NCBI RefSeq assembly: GCF_003605385.1
Contig: NZ_QYTV02000003.1
Coordinates: forward strand, 124,001 to 188,000
Reading direction: 5' to 3'
From: Siminovitchia acidinfaciens
GTDB taxonomy: Bacteria; Bacillota; Bacilli; Bacillales; Bacillaceae_C
DNA: 64,000 nt
Shown piece after piece: positions 1-7,789 of this stretch; positions within the stretch are counted from its first letter, which is position 1; each line of letters begins with the position of its first letter. A model generated the notes under the pieces. It saw only the letters and a program-made list of their open reading frames with translations. It was not told the DNA's origin and did no database searches. Made by a program: the position numbers and the translations under genes.

Positions 1-2
1 GA

Positions 3-437
3 CCTAATGTGATGAAAGGGTACTATAACCTGCCCGATGAAACTGCCGCGGCTATCCGTAATGGTTGGCTGTATACGGGAGATTTGGCGAAAATGGATGA
101 AGATGGATATTTTTATATCGTCGACCGCAAGAAAGACCTAATCATTGTCGGCGGCTATAATGTATATCCGAGAGAGGTGGAAGAGATTCTGTACGAACAT
201 CCCGATGTTCTGGAGGCGGCAGTGATCGGGGTGCCCGACACGGAACAGGGGGAAGCGGTGAAGGCTTTTATTGTACCCAGGGATGAAAAGGCAGCTAAGC
301 TGGAACCGCATCAATATCTTGCTGAAAGGCTGGCTCCTTATAAACTGCCTAAATCAATTGAAATCCTTGAAGAGCTACCGAAAAATTCAACCGGAAAAAT
401 TATGAAAAGAGAGTTGAAAAAACGGGTTCTTCAATGA
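3..437 (+). CDS. lcfB: Long-chain fatty-acid-CoA ligase, C-terminal part (5' end outside window)
   Basis: Only the last 144 codons are present; the frame is open to the window edge, so the first in-frame GTG/ATG codons (9-14) are internal. The piece holds the mobile C-terminal domain of ANL-superfamily adenylating enzymes: hinge motif [16 protein letters not shown] near residue 40, followed by [12 protein letters not shown], and the conserved acyl-adenylation lysine in [13 protein letters not shown] close to the C-terminus. The enzyme family activates fatty acids with ATP to acyl-CoA at the membrane. A crotonase-family hydratase follows, as expected for a fatty-acid degradation locus. In B. 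subtilis lcfB (yhfL) lies just before yhfN, whose homologue is at 4.4 kb here; the symbol rests on that synteny plus the domain. Confidence 0.85.
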   Translation, partial: PNVMKGYYNLPDETAAAIRNGWLYTGDLAKMDEDGYFYIVDRKKDLIIVGGYNVYPREVEEILYEHPDVLEAAVIGVPDTEQGEAVKAFIVPRDEKAAKLEPHQYLAERLAPYKLPKSIEILEELPKNSTGKIMKRELKKRVLQ

Positions 438-464
438 TCACGGATGACTTATTCCGTGATTTTA
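437..464 (+). terminator. Weak intrinsic terminator after acyl-CoA ligase
   Basis: An 8-bp perfect stem ATCACGGA/TCCGTGAT (437-444 with 453-460) begins on the last base of the stop codon and is followed by TTTTA. The U-tract is short, so termination may be partial. Confidence 0.5.
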
Positions 465-540
465 CCTTTAAGTAGAGAGGTTTTTTAAAAGATATAAAGA
501 AATATATTAAGGTGAGTAAAAACAAGGAAGGGGATCAACT

Positions 541-1317
541 ATGAAAAATATTCGGTTGGATGTACAGGATTTTATTGCGACTGTTACAATTAATCGTCCC
601 GATTCTTTAAATGCCTTTAATTATGAAACGTTGTGTGAATTAGGTGAAACAGCTGAACTGTTAAAAACGGATAGAAATGTTCGACTGGTGATTTTTAAAG
701 GTGCCGGAAAAAAAGCGTTCAGTGTCGGCGCGGATTTAAAAGAAAGGAAGACGTTATCTGAGCAGGAGGTTCGCCGCAATGTCCATAAGATCGGAGATGT
801 ATTTCATGCAATTGAAAAGCTCCCGCAGCCGACTGTTGCTGCGATGAATGGTCACGCTTTTGGCGGAGGCATGGAGCTTGCCTTAGCATGCGATTTCAGG
901 ATTGCGGTGAAAGAAGCGATGATGGGGTTGACGGAAACAAGTCTGGCGATTATCCCGGGGGCAGGAGGAACGCAAAGACTGCCGCGCCTGATCGGGAAAG
1001 CAAAAGCAATGGAGCTGATCTTGACTGCCAAGAGAATGACGGCTGAAGAGGCACATACATATGGAGTTATTACTAATATCGCGGAGCAGGAAGAATTGAT
1101 GGCAAAAGTGATGGAACTTGCAGCTTCCATACTTGCCAACGGTCCGATTGCCGTCCAGCAGGCAAAGTATGCTATCAAAACCGGAATGAACGCAGACCTG
1201 CAAACGGGGCTTGAGATTGAAAGAAAAGCCTACGAGCTTACAATCCCCACCGAGGACCGGCTCGAGGCACTCCAGGCATTCAGCGAAAAGAGGAAGCCTG
1301 TTTATCAGGGGAAATAA
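541..1317 (+). CDS. Enoyl-CoA hydratase/isomerase (crotonase family)
   Basis: A 258-residue crotonase-fold protein, normal length for the family, which hydrates trans-2-enoyl-CoA in beta-oxidation. The oxyanion-hole segment FSVGADLKE is near residue 60. NGHAFGGGMELALACDFR (about 103-120) carries the first catalytic-type Glu and ETSLAIIPGAGGTQRLPR (about 130-147) the second, so both acid/base residues are present. The start ATG has a good Shine-Dalgarno (AAGGAAGGGG, 525-534). The gene sits about 100 bp downstream of the acyl-CoA ligase on the same strand, consistent with a fatty-acid catabolic unit. The exact substrate cannot be told; methylglutaconyl-CoA hydratase-like members look similar. 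Confidence 0.88.
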   Translation: MKNIRLDVQDFIATVTINRPDSLNAFNYETLCELGETAELLKTDRNVRLVIFKGAGKKAFSVGADLKERKTLSEQEVRRNVHKIGDVFHAIEKLPQPTVAAMNGHAFGGGMELALACDFRIAVKEAMMGLTETSLAIIPGAGGTQRLPRLIGKAKAMELILTAKRMTAEEAHTYGVITNIAEQEELMAKVMELAASILANGPIAVQQAKYAIKTGMNADLQTGLEIERKAYELTIPTEDRLEALQAFSEKRKPVYQGK

Positions 1318-1735
1318 TATAGAAAAGCGAAGGGCGACGATTAGCGACGTACAGACTGAGCCGAAATGCGGAAACGCCTTGCTCAGCCCCAACAAGCATA
1401 AGACGAGCGCTGAAGAAGGCGTCCTTTGTCTTCAGCAGCGATTGGCTTATGACCTTGAGGGGCTAGGCGTTGTAGCCAGACAGAGTGGCTTCGACGAAAT
1501 AAAGGAAACACGCGGAACGCAGTGGAGCGATGTTGACTTATCGTAGGAAAGCAGCTAACTTCAATAACATCATGTGAATCCTTCGCGAGTAAGCTTCATG
1601 CAGCTTTGCGACAAGGTAACATAGCTTCCTGAATAAACTATGCCTTGGAGCATATTAGTCCGCGAAGTCTGCTAGTCGCTGAGCCCGCAGCTGGACAATA
1701 AAAGAAACGTAAAGCCACCAGAGTTGCCATTTTAA
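1318..1735 (-). repeat. Composite modular intergenic repeat, reverse orientation
   Basis: This gene-free stretch is filled by a composite copy of the repeat family, reading right to left: it begins with AGAAAAGCG on the + strand and ends near CAGCTGGACAATAAAAG. It matches, as reverse complement, the composite at 26236-26646, including a shared 24-base exact block at about 1346-1369, and CTTATG/CATAAG arms flanking AGCCCC/GGGGCT. Confidence 0.75.
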
Positions 1736-1758
1736 TCAAGTCCTACAAGGAGCGGGCT

Positions 1759-1941
1759 ATGAGCAGATATCACTGTTGTGCAACATGCATCTATTTTGTT
1801 GCTGAAAGAAAAAATGGAAAAATGAACTATTATTGTAAAAGACTTGGGTATGAAACAAAGACTCATTATCAATTCAATTGCTGGACTCCGAAGGAAAATG
1901 TCCGCAAGCTGATGGAAAAAGATGGAGGAAAAAATGACTAA
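1759..1941 (+). CDS. Small Cys-rich protein, probable metal-binding, unrecognised
   Basis: A 60-residue protein that I do not recognise. It has five Cys: CC-x2-C at the N-terminus (residues 6, 7, 10), then C in NYYCKR and C in FNCWTP. This spacing looks like a small zinc site or a redox-active cluster, but that is inference. The ATG at 1759 follows AAGGAG (1747-1752). The last bases overlap the start of the next gene (ATGACTAA, 1934-1941), so the two are probably translationally coupled and may work together. The reading frame and its spacing to a good ribosome site make it credible despite its size. Confidence 0.65.
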   Translation: MSRYHCCATCIYFVAERKNGKMNYYCKRLGYETKTHYQFNCWTPKENVRKLMEKDGGKND

Positions 1942-3001
1942 ATTAAAAACTTCCATTTGTGATTTTTTAAACATAGAGTATCCGATAGTGCAGGCAGGGA
2001 TGGCCGGCGCTGCCACGGCTGAACTTGCAGCCGCTGTTTCTATGGCAGGGGCTCTCGGAACTCTTGGTGCGGCCTATATGACACCTGATGAAATCAGAAA
2101 AAACATTAGCGACATTAAAGCCCAGACAGATAAGCCTTTTGCGGCTAATTTATTTTGTGTCGATATGGAAGATAATTGGGAGGGCATCGAGCAAGCTCGG
2201 CTTGTGTTAAACCGCTTTAGAGCAGAACTTGGAATTCAAGAGAAGACTAACTATTCATCTCCCAATATGTTTGAAGACCAGTTCCAGGTTTTACTGGATG
2301 AAAATGTCCCTGTCATCAGCACCGCCTTCGGCGTTTTACCAAAGGATAAAATGTCTTTGGCGAAGGAAAAAGGTATAAAAGTGATTGCGATGGTAACGGC
2401 GGTCAAAGAAGCTATCGAGTCCGAGAATGCAGGTGCGGACCTGATCGTGGCCCAAGGAAGTGATGCAGGGGGACACAGGGGTACATTCAATGTAAGTGAG
2501 CATCCTTACGGTGCAAATATAGGAACCTTTTCACTCGTCCCTCAAGTCGCTGATAATGTTGGAATCCCTGTTGTTGCAGCCGGCGGCATCATGGATGGAA
2601 GGGGTCTTGTGGCCGCACTTACGCTAGGCGCTGCCGGAGTTCAGCTTGGAACTGCTTTTCTGCCTGCCGAAGAATCGGTTGCCCATCCTGCATATAAGAA
2701 ACAACTGCTGGAAAGCACGGAAGAAAGCACAGTGATCACAAAAAGCTTTTCGGGCAGGCCGGCAAGAGGCATCAAAAATAAATTCATCAGTGAGTTTGAA
2801 TCATCGGCAAAGCCGGTGGCTTTCCCATCTCAAAATTCCCTCACGTCAGATATTAGAAAAGCTGCAGCCAAACTGAATAATCCGGATTATATGTCTCTAT
2901 GGGCAGGACAGGGCACGAGGCTGTTCGAAGCGCGGGTGGAAAAACGAGCGTCGGATATCGTCACGGCTATTGTAAAAGAAGCTTCAGAACTATTGAGATA
3001 A
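1934..3001 (+). CDS. Nitronate monooxygenase / FMN-dependent 2-nitropropane dioxygenase family
   Basis: A TIM-barrel flavoprotein of 355 residues. Family markers: QAGMAG near residue 19 (N-terminal FMN-contact loop), AQGSDAGGHRGTF around 180 with the conserved His, and AAGGIMDGRGLVAAL then GAAGVQLGTAFL around 215-240 (phosphate-binding barrel strands). I place the start at ATG 1934, because GGAGG (1924-1928) is 5 nt upstream; the earlier in-frame ATG at 1922 overlaps that site. Members oxidise alkyl nitronates such as propionate-3-nitronate. The related FabK-type enoyl-ACP reductase is an alternative, less likely here because FabI is encoded at 59.9 kb. Coupled to the small Cys-rich gene before it. 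Confidence 0.82.
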   Translation: MTKLKTSICDFLNIEYPIVQAGMAGAATAELAAAVSMAGALGTLGAAYMTPDEIRKNISDIKAQTDKPFAANLFCVDMEDNWEGIEQARLVLNRFRAELGIQEKTNYSSPNMFEDQFQVLLDENVPVISTAFGVLPKDKMSLAKEKGIKVIAMVTAVKEAIESENAGADLIVAQGSDAGGHRGTFNVSEHPYGANIGTFSLVPQVADNVGIPVVAAGGIMDGRGLVAALTLGAAGVQLGTAFLPAEESVAHPAYKKQLLESTEESTVITKSFSGRPARGIKNKFISEFESSAKPVAFPSQNSLTSDIRKAAAKLNNPDYMSLWAGQGTRLFEARVEKRASDIVTAIVKEASELLR

Positions 3002-3026
3002 CCCTGTTTTCACAATCTTCCTCCTC

Positions 3027-3055
3027 TTGATGAAAAAAAATTTCCTGTCTATAAT
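3027..3055 (+). promoter_or_regulatory. Sigma-A promoter for azlCD
   Basis: TTGATG (3027-3032), a 17-nt spacer and a perfect TATAAT (3050-3055), located 37 nt before the azlC start. Confidence 0.65.
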
Positions 3056-3091
3056 TATTAGATTAGTTGATTGATTTAGGGGGAAGGAGAA

Positions 3092-3817
3092 TTGGAAGCT
3101 TCAGTACAGAAAATAAAGACCTCACAATTCCGCCTTGGTCTCCAGGACGGTGTGAGCATTGCCATTGGATATGCACCGGTCGCCCTTACCTATGGACTTT
3201 TGGCAAAAACAGCGGGTCTTTCGCTATTTGAAACCGTTTTGATGAGCCTCATCGTGTTTGCGGGGGCTTCACAGTATATGGCACTCACCATGTTTGCACT
3301 GGGAACGGGAGCGATGGAAGTCATTATGACGACTTTCATTGTAAACATCCGGCATTTTCTCATGTCCGCTTCCTTGAACGAAAAAGTGGAAAAGGAAGTT
3401 CCATGGAAAAAAGCCATCTATGCTTTCGGAATAACAGATGAGACTTTTTCCGTTGCTGCAACGAAAGCGGGGACTGTTTCAACAGGATATTTATTTGGGA
3501 TCATTTCTTTGGCATATGGCAGCTGGGTTGTTTTCTCCGGCATCGGGTACGGTATCGGGGCCAGCCTGCCGCAGGTGCTTCAGGAAAGTATGGCCATTGC
3601 GCTTTACGCCATGTTTATCGGTCTGCTTGTTCCATCCATGAAAAAAAGTACAAAAGTTATTTATCTTGCTCTTCTTGCCGCAGTCTTTAACAGTGTCTTC
3701 GTATTTGGGAATGTGATGGGAAAAGGCTGGGCCATTGTTGCTGCTACACTCTTGTCCTCAATTTTGATTGAAACGGTTGAAACCGTTAAAAAGAGGGGGG
3801 AGACAGACAATGAATAG
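3092..3817 (+). CDS. azlC: AzlC-family branched-chain amino acid exporter, large subunit
   Basis: A 241-residue polytopic membrane protein with the AzlC signature near the N-terminus (GVSIAIGYAPVALTYGLLA) and FAGASQYMALTMFALG about residue 60, followed by the conserved NIRHFLMS segment. AzlC and AzlD together form a two-component exporter of branched-chain amino acids or analogues (4-azaleucine resistance in B. subtilis). The start is TTG 3092 after the purine-rich GGGGGAAGGAGA. The AAGGAG core is unusually close, so the GGGGG at 3079-3083 may provide the effective spacing. The next gene overlaps it by 8 bp (ATGAATAG), and gene order and coupling match other azlCD pairs. Confidence 0.85.
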   Translation: MEASVQKIKTSQFRLGLQDGVSIAIGYAPVALTYGLLAKTAGLSLFETVLMSLIVFAGASQYMALTMFALGTGAMEVIMTTFIVNIRHFLMSASLNEKVEKEVPWKKAIYAFGITDETFSVAATKAGTVSTGYLFGIISLAYGSWVVFSGIGYGIGASLPQVLQESMAIALYAMFIGLLVPSMKKSTKVIYLALLAAVFNSVFVFGNVMGKGWAIVAATLLSSILIETVETVKKRGETDNE

Positions 3818-4121
3818 CTCATTGATCATTTTGACGATTATCGGCATGGCTGCTGTTACATACATTCCAAGAATGCTGCCGTTTGTCATGTTTAAAGGAA
3901 AGGAATTGCCGCCCTTTATCCAGGGTGTATTGCAAAATGTCCCTTTTGCCACGCTCGGTGCATTGATTTTTCCTGCAGCGTTACTAATTAATGAAGGTAA
4001 TCTAATTTATGGGATTGTAGGGGCTGCGGCAGCTTTTATCATTGCGTTTCTCGGTGCAAATGTCATCATCGTGGTCATTGGATCAATTGTGGCTTTAAGC
4101 ATGTATTCAATGTTTATTTAA
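3810..4121 (+). CDS. azlD: AzlD-family branched-chain amino acid exporter, small subunit
   Basis: A 103-residue, four-helix membrane protein. The motif YIPRMLPFVMF near the N-terminus is characteristic of AzlD, as is the hydrophobic alternation through to the C-terminus. The frame is open from 3768, but ATG 3810 is the start: GAGGGGGGA lies just upstream and the result is family length. It overlaps the end of azlC by 8 bp, giving tight translational coupling, as expected for two subunits of one exporter. Confidence 0.83.
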   Translation: MNSSLIILTIIGMAAVTYIPRMLPFVMFKGKELPPFIQGVLQNVPFATLGALIFPAALLINEGNLIYGIVGAAAAFIIAFLGANVIIVVIGSIVALSMYSMFI

Positions 4122-4160
4122 CTTTGAAAGTTTCGCTAAAGGAGTACTGTAAAAATTGGA

Positions 4161-4200
4161 GAGTAAATGCGAAAATCGAAGAGTAAATGCAAAAAAGAAA
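4161..4200 (+). repeat. Two 20-bp direct repeats in the azlD-yhfN gap
   Basis: GAGTAAATGCGAAAATCGAA and GAGTAAATGCAAAAAAGAAA lie head to tail. The core TAAATGCGAAAATC resembles the 20-21-bp units at 54850-54942. The rest of this 295-bp gap contains a terminator hairpin and the next ribosome site. Confidence 0.5.
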
Positions 4201-4275
4201 GAGTTTTTTTACAAGGTGGCAGGCAGACGTGGAAGATGAAGGATATTCCATCGTGTAAGGCCGAATTAATTTACC

Positions 4276-4327
4276 AGCGTAAAAGGGTCCACGCACTTAG
4301 GTGTGAATCTTTTTACGCTTATTTTTT
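4276..4327 (+). terminator. Terminator after azlCD
   Basis: AGCGTAAAA (4276-4284) pairs with TTTTACGCT (4311-4319); the loop contains a second short helix and the stem is followed by TATTTTTTT. Confidence 0.65.
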
Positions 4328-4416
4328 TCTTTTGGGGAGACAATATGACGTATTGGTTCTGTTCTGCCGGGTGTCTTTTCTACATATAATAATGAATGGA
4401 CAAGGAGGGGAGAGCA

Positions 4417-5688
4417 TTGGTTAGAAAATGGGCATTGCGGGCGGTGATCGCTTATCTTTTGTTTGGTGCAGTCATGTATGTGTATCTATTTTTCCTGGCG
4501 GACACTGCCATTCCGCATATGTATAAAGGGACGAGTATAGATCCTGCGACTTTTTTAAACAGCAGGGAACTGATGCTTAGTGAGGAATATTCAAAAATCC
4601 GGAACCTGATGTTTTTTCTGTCCAAACCATATCAATGGCTGTTTTATTACTTGATTCTCCTGTTTGGGATTTCGGCAATGTTTGAACGGTGGGCCGGAAA
4701 TACGGCGAAATGGTTTCCGCTTCAAACAATCATTTATTTGTTTTGGCTTTCACTTGCCACATTCATTGTCACCTTTCCATTTGCCTACACATCTTATCTG
4801 TTTTCTAGGACATACAATATATCCACGCAGCTTTTCTCTTCCTGGATGAAGGATCAGTTCCTGGATTTCTGGGTGAATTACGCCACGATGTGTATTGTAG
4901 TTCTTGTCATTTACCTGATGATGAGAAAGTTTAAAAAGAGATGGTGGCTGGGCGTCTGGGTATTATCCATACCTTTTTCGGTTTTCATGATGTTCATCCA
5001 ACCGGTTATCATTGACCCGCTTTACAATGATTTTTACCCTTTGAAAGATAAGCAACTGGAAACGAAGATTCTTACGCTGGCACATGAAGCGGAAATTCCG
5101 TCTGAGCACGTATATGAAGTGGATATGTCCAAAAAGACCAACGCATTGAATGCCTATGTGACAGGGGTCGGCTCCAATTCAAGGATTGTCCTCTGGGATA
5201 CAACTTTGGAGAGGCTGGATGACGAAGAAGTCCTGTTCATCATGGCGCATGAAATGGGCCATTATGTGGAGAAGCATATTTATAAAGGCATTGCGGGATA
5301 CGTGTTGCTTTCTTTTGTGGGTCTGTGGCTGACAGCAAAGTTGATGGAGCTATGGATTAGGAAGAGGGGAGAAACATGGAAAGTGAAGGGGATGACAAAT
5401 ATCAGTTCACTCCCGGCTTTCCTGTTAATAACATCGTTTTTATTATTCGCTGCAAGTCCTCTGACAAACTGGGTATCTCGTTACCAGGAAATGCGCGCAG
5501 ACCGATATGCATTGGAAATGACTGAAGATACGGATGCGGCAGTCCGGACTTTTCAGGATTTGACGAGAGCAGGGCTGAGCCAGGTTAATCCGCCGTATCT
5601 GGTAAAAATATTCCGTTACGGCCATCCGACGATGCTTGAACGGATTAGGATGGCGGATGAATTTGAAAAACAGGCAAAAGATGATTAG
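4417..5688 (+). CDS. yhfN: M48 family membrane metalloprotease (Ste24/CAAX-type)
   Basis: A 423-residue integral membrane zinc protease. It has several N-terminal membrane helices, then the zinc site HEMGH in MAHEMGHYVEKH near residue 287. The third ligand is probably the Glu in YQEMRADRYALEM near residue 360, the usual ExxxAD arrangement of M48. I chose TTG 4417 because AAGGAGGGG (4402-4410) precedes it by 6 nt; the in-frame ATG at 4396 lies before that site. B. subtilis YhfN has about the same length and position (downstream of lcfB, upstream of comK). Likely role: membrane protein quality control or processing; no specific substrate is evident. Confidence 0.85.
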   Translation: MVRKWALRAVIAYLLFGAVMYVYLFFLADTAIPHMYKGTSIDPATFLNSRELMLSEEYSKIRNLMFFLSKPYQWLFYYLILLFGISAMFERWAGNTAKWFPLQTIIYLFWLSLATFIVTFPFAYTSYLFSRTYNISTQLFSSWMKDQFLDFWVNYATMCIVVLVIYLMMRKFKKRWWLGVWVLSIPFSVFMMFIQPVIIDPLYNDFYPLKDKQLETKILTLAHEAEIPSEHVYEVDMSKKTNALNAYVTGVGSNSRIVLWDTTLERLDDEEVLFIMAHEMGHYVEKHIYKGIAGYVLLSFVGLWLTAKLMELWIRKRGETWKVKGMTNISSLPAFLLITSFLLFAASPLTNWVSRYQEMRADRYALEMTEDTDAAVRTFQDLTRAGLSQVNPPYLVKIFRYGHPTMLERIRMADEFEKQAKDD

Positions 5689-5718
5689 AATTTAACAAAA
5701 TTGGCGATGTACGCAAAA

Positions 5719-5744
5719 AAATCCCCCTTCATCAAGGGGGATTT
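5719..5744. terminator. Bidirectional terminator between yhfN and yhzC
   Basis: A perfect 11-bp stem AAATCCCCCTT/AAGGGGGATTT with a 4-nt loop, A-rich on one side and T-rich on the other, between convergent genes. Confidence 0.85.
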
Positions 5745-5760
5745 AATATGTGGCTTTTAA

Positions 5761-5985
5761 TTATCCTATGTGACTTATGAGCTCTTTTGAAAGCTTCATG
5801 AAAGCTTTCTCGTCTCTTTGATCCAGCGCAAGATCAATTTCCGCACGCAGCTGTTTTTCCCTTCTTTTTTGCAAAAGATCATTTAAGAAAAGTTCTGTGT
5901 ACCATTCCAACGCTTTAGCTTGTTTTTGATTCTGTGTCATCGTGTACTCTTTCAACAGTTCCTGATAAGATTTCTTCCTCTCCAT
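5761..5985 (-). CDS. yhzC: IDEAL-domain small protein (YhzC-like)
   Basis: A 74-residue acidic/basic helical protein. The C-terminal part LRAEIDLALDQRDEKAFMKL matches the IDEAL domain, a short helical module named for its I-D-E-A-L residues and found in small Bacillaceae proteins. ATG 5985 is preceded by GAGGTGATC at good spacing. It is divergent from comK, exactly as yhzC is in B. subtilis, supporting the symbol. The function is unknown; IDEAL modules occur in small regulatory or adaptor-like proteins. Confidence 0.75.
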   Translation of the reverse strand: MERKKSYQELLKEYTMTQNQKQAKALEWYTELFLNDLLQKRREKQLRAEIDLALDQRDEKAFMKLSKELISHIG

Positions 5986-6131
5986 CGATGATCACCTCGG
6001 AACCTTTTTTTAATTATACACAGATTTGGGCAAAAACACAAGAGAGGAATTTAAATTTTCTGACGTCTTTTATTGTGGAAATAGGCATAATTCTTTAGTC
6101 CTGGTTATTGTTTTGATTTTTTAGAATTTTG

Positions 6132-6160
6132 ATGACAATTATGGAAATCTATGTTATTAT
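6132..6160 (+). promoter_or_regulatory. Candidate sigma-A promoter for comK
   Basis: ATGACA (6132-6137), a 17-nt spacer, TATTAT (6155-6160), 42 nt before the ATG. I looked for paired ComK AT-boxes (AAAA-N5-TTTT) upstream and found no clear one. Confidence 0.45.
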
Positions 6161-6201
6161 TATAGGCATATTGGATGAAAACTGTAGAAAGGGGCAGAAA
6201 A

Positions 6202-6750
6202 ATGGCGGAAAAGGATATGTTGTTATCGAATTACGAAATTAATCCTTATACGATGATGATTCGACCGACGGGTGTTCACTCCGAAGTGATTGAAGCAGGT
6301 GCCCGTTATTTAACCTCTTGCAGACCGTTTGATATTGTGAAAAGAAGCTGTGAATATTTTGGAAGTTCATACAGCGGAAGGAGGGAGGGGACGAAACAGC
6401 TGATCGGCATTACTCACAAGGCTCCCATCATGGTTGACCCCTACACTTCCATCTATCTATTTCCAACTGCATCACCGGCAAGTCCTCAATGTGCATGGAT
6501 TTCCCATGACTTTATTGCTTCGTATGAAAAAAATGGCCCATACTCAACAATCGTCACGTTTCAAAACAATGAAAGGTTTGAGCTCCCGGTTTCTTTCTAC
6601 TCCTTGGAAAACCAAGTCTCACGTACAGCCATGCTCAGGATCAAATTTACACAAAACATGAAAAGGATGGAAAATTTCAACAAGCATCCTGTTCACTTAT
6701 CAAAAAGTCGAGCATCCGAACCTAATGGAGCCTATTGGATATCCGAGTAG
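6202..6750 (+). CDS. comK: Competence transcription factor ComK
   Basis: A 182-residue protein matching ComK, the master activator of genetic competence, which binds AT-boxes in late com promoters. Recognisable segments are LLSNYEINPYTMMIRP at the N-terminus, GRREGTKQLIGITHKAPIMV around residue 63, the central YLFPTASPASPQCAWISHDF, and NERFELPVSFYSLENQ. ATG 6202 is the start because GAAAGGGG lies 8 nt before it; the in-frame ATG at 6175 has no site. Its proteolytic adaptor MecA is encoded at 44.5 kb, and addAB and coiA, which support transformation, are in the same window. Slightly shorter than B. subtilis ComK (192). Confidence 0.93.
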   Translation: MAEKDMLLSNYEINPYTMMIRPTGVHSEVIEAGARYLTSCRPFDIVKRSCEYFGSSYSGRREGTKQLIGITHKAPIMVDPYTSIYLFPTASPASPQCAWISHDFIASYEKNGPYSTIVTFQNNERFELPVSFYSLENQVSRTAMLRIKFTQNMKRMENFNKHPVHLSKSRASEPNGAYWISE

Positions 6751-6777
6751 AAGAAGGATCATGCCTTCTTCTTTTTT
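6750..6777 (+). terminator. comK terminator
   Basis: GAAGAAGG (6750-6757) pairs with CCTTCTTC (6764-6771), followed by TTTTTT; it begins on the stop codon. Confidence 0.85.
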
Positions 6778-6811
6778 ATGGGAGGAAGGCATATTTCGAA
6801 TAATATGAGCT

Positions 6812-7233
6812 TTTTCTAGCTCCGACGCACAGGAAGTGCTAGAGCAAGCGAAGCGACAGGACAAGGAAAGCTTCGGCAGCGTTACATCGCACGAAGGAAA
6901 AGCATCAGCTTTTTCGAGGATGTGGCGGTCTGAGGCGGCGACGCGCAGGACGCGCTAGTGCCACCGAAGCGATAGGATTTCGCGGTCTAAGGCGGCCCAG
7001 GCGCCATCGGCTCGAGGTCACAAGTCTGCAAGGGAGCCGATTCAAGAAGATTGTGCTCCTGCCCCATAGCAAATTCGAGGAAGCCTTGTTCAGCTCGTCG
7101 CAAAGTTGCATGAAGCATGTTCAGAGGTGTTTCTCACAATGTATTGAAGTTAGTAGCTTTGCTGTGGTTGCTGGGGACTGCCTCATCAAAATTCGCCTTG
7201 TGCTTGTCGCCTAAGGCTGCGCGCCTTGCGCCT
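6812..7233 (+). repeat. Composite modular repeat between comK and yhjD
   Basis: Contains AGGA-loop mini-hairpins GCAC-aggaa-GTGC (6827-6839) and GCGC-aggac-GCGC (6943-6955). A long unit follows, from AGGCGCCATCGGCTCGAGG to GGCTGCGCGCCTTGCGC. Its right end overlaps the 3' end of yhjD on the other strand (7134-7233). Confidence 0.75.
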
Positions 7234-7595
7234 TCCTTTAAAGGAGCGGCACCTAAATAAAAGTTCAATAATTCCTCGACTTTGTTTCGGAGACGTGGAT
7301 TGAAATAATTATGGTGTTCCTCGTATCCCTTATACAAAAACAAGTACATCGTAAAAATTTCATCCGACTTCATCCGTTCCACCCGGATGTTATTTTTGTG
7401 CAAATACCTTTTTACCTCCGCCAGTTCCTTCTGCACCTCCCGCATCGTATGTTCAATCAAGTGTCGATAAGGTTTTTTTAATTTGAACGGGCTTTGTTCC
7501 ACAACGGATAGGTCACGTTGTAATACTGTCAGCAGCATGGGCAAATAGATCGCTTGTTCAATGATATCCCGCTCATTCCCAGGAATCCTTGTCAT
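7134..7595 (-). CDS. yhjD: YhjD-like protein with repeat-encoded C-terminal tail
   Basis: A 153-residue soluble, helical, charged protein resembling B. subtilis YhjD, a spore-associated protein of unknown function lying near comK and yhjE. The start ATG (7593-7595) has a strong AAGGAGG. The body up to about residue 119 is continuous with the family; the last about 34 residues, from KEGARRAALGDKHK to the stop, are the reverse complement of the modular repeat (7134-7233), as though the repeat replaced the original stop codon. The tail is thus lineage-specific and probably dispensable. The functional call is low-confidence. Confidence 0.65.
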   Translation of the reverse strand: MTRIPGNERDIIEQAIYLPMLLTVLQRDLSVVEQSPFKLKKPYRHLIEHTMREVQKELAEVKRYLHKNNIRVERMKSDEIFTMYLFLYKGYEEHHNYFNPRLRNKVEELLNFYLGAAPLKEGARRAALGDKHKANFDEAVPSNHSKATNFNTL

Positions 7596-7789
7596 TGAGC
7601 AGCCTCCTTAAATGGGAACATTTGTTCCTTTTTTATTTTACTAAGCGCGGCTAGAAATTTCAAGCTGAAAATATTTCCTCCTAGCGCTGCGAATGCGGCT
7701 TGTAGAATAGAACAGGCTGGCTCGGCTATGCTATAATTTAAAGAAAATAGGGCGCGGGACCATTTACTCATCGGAATAGAGGTATGTTC

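Noticed and set aside
4167-4424. 85-residue ORF between azlD and yhfN
   Set aside because: It runs through the terminator hairpin at 4276-4327, has no ribosome site and overlaps the start of yhfN.
6001-6175. ComK AT-box pairs upstream of comK
   Set aside because: No AAAA-N5-TTTT pair with proper spacing could be found; AT-rich sequence alone is not evidence.
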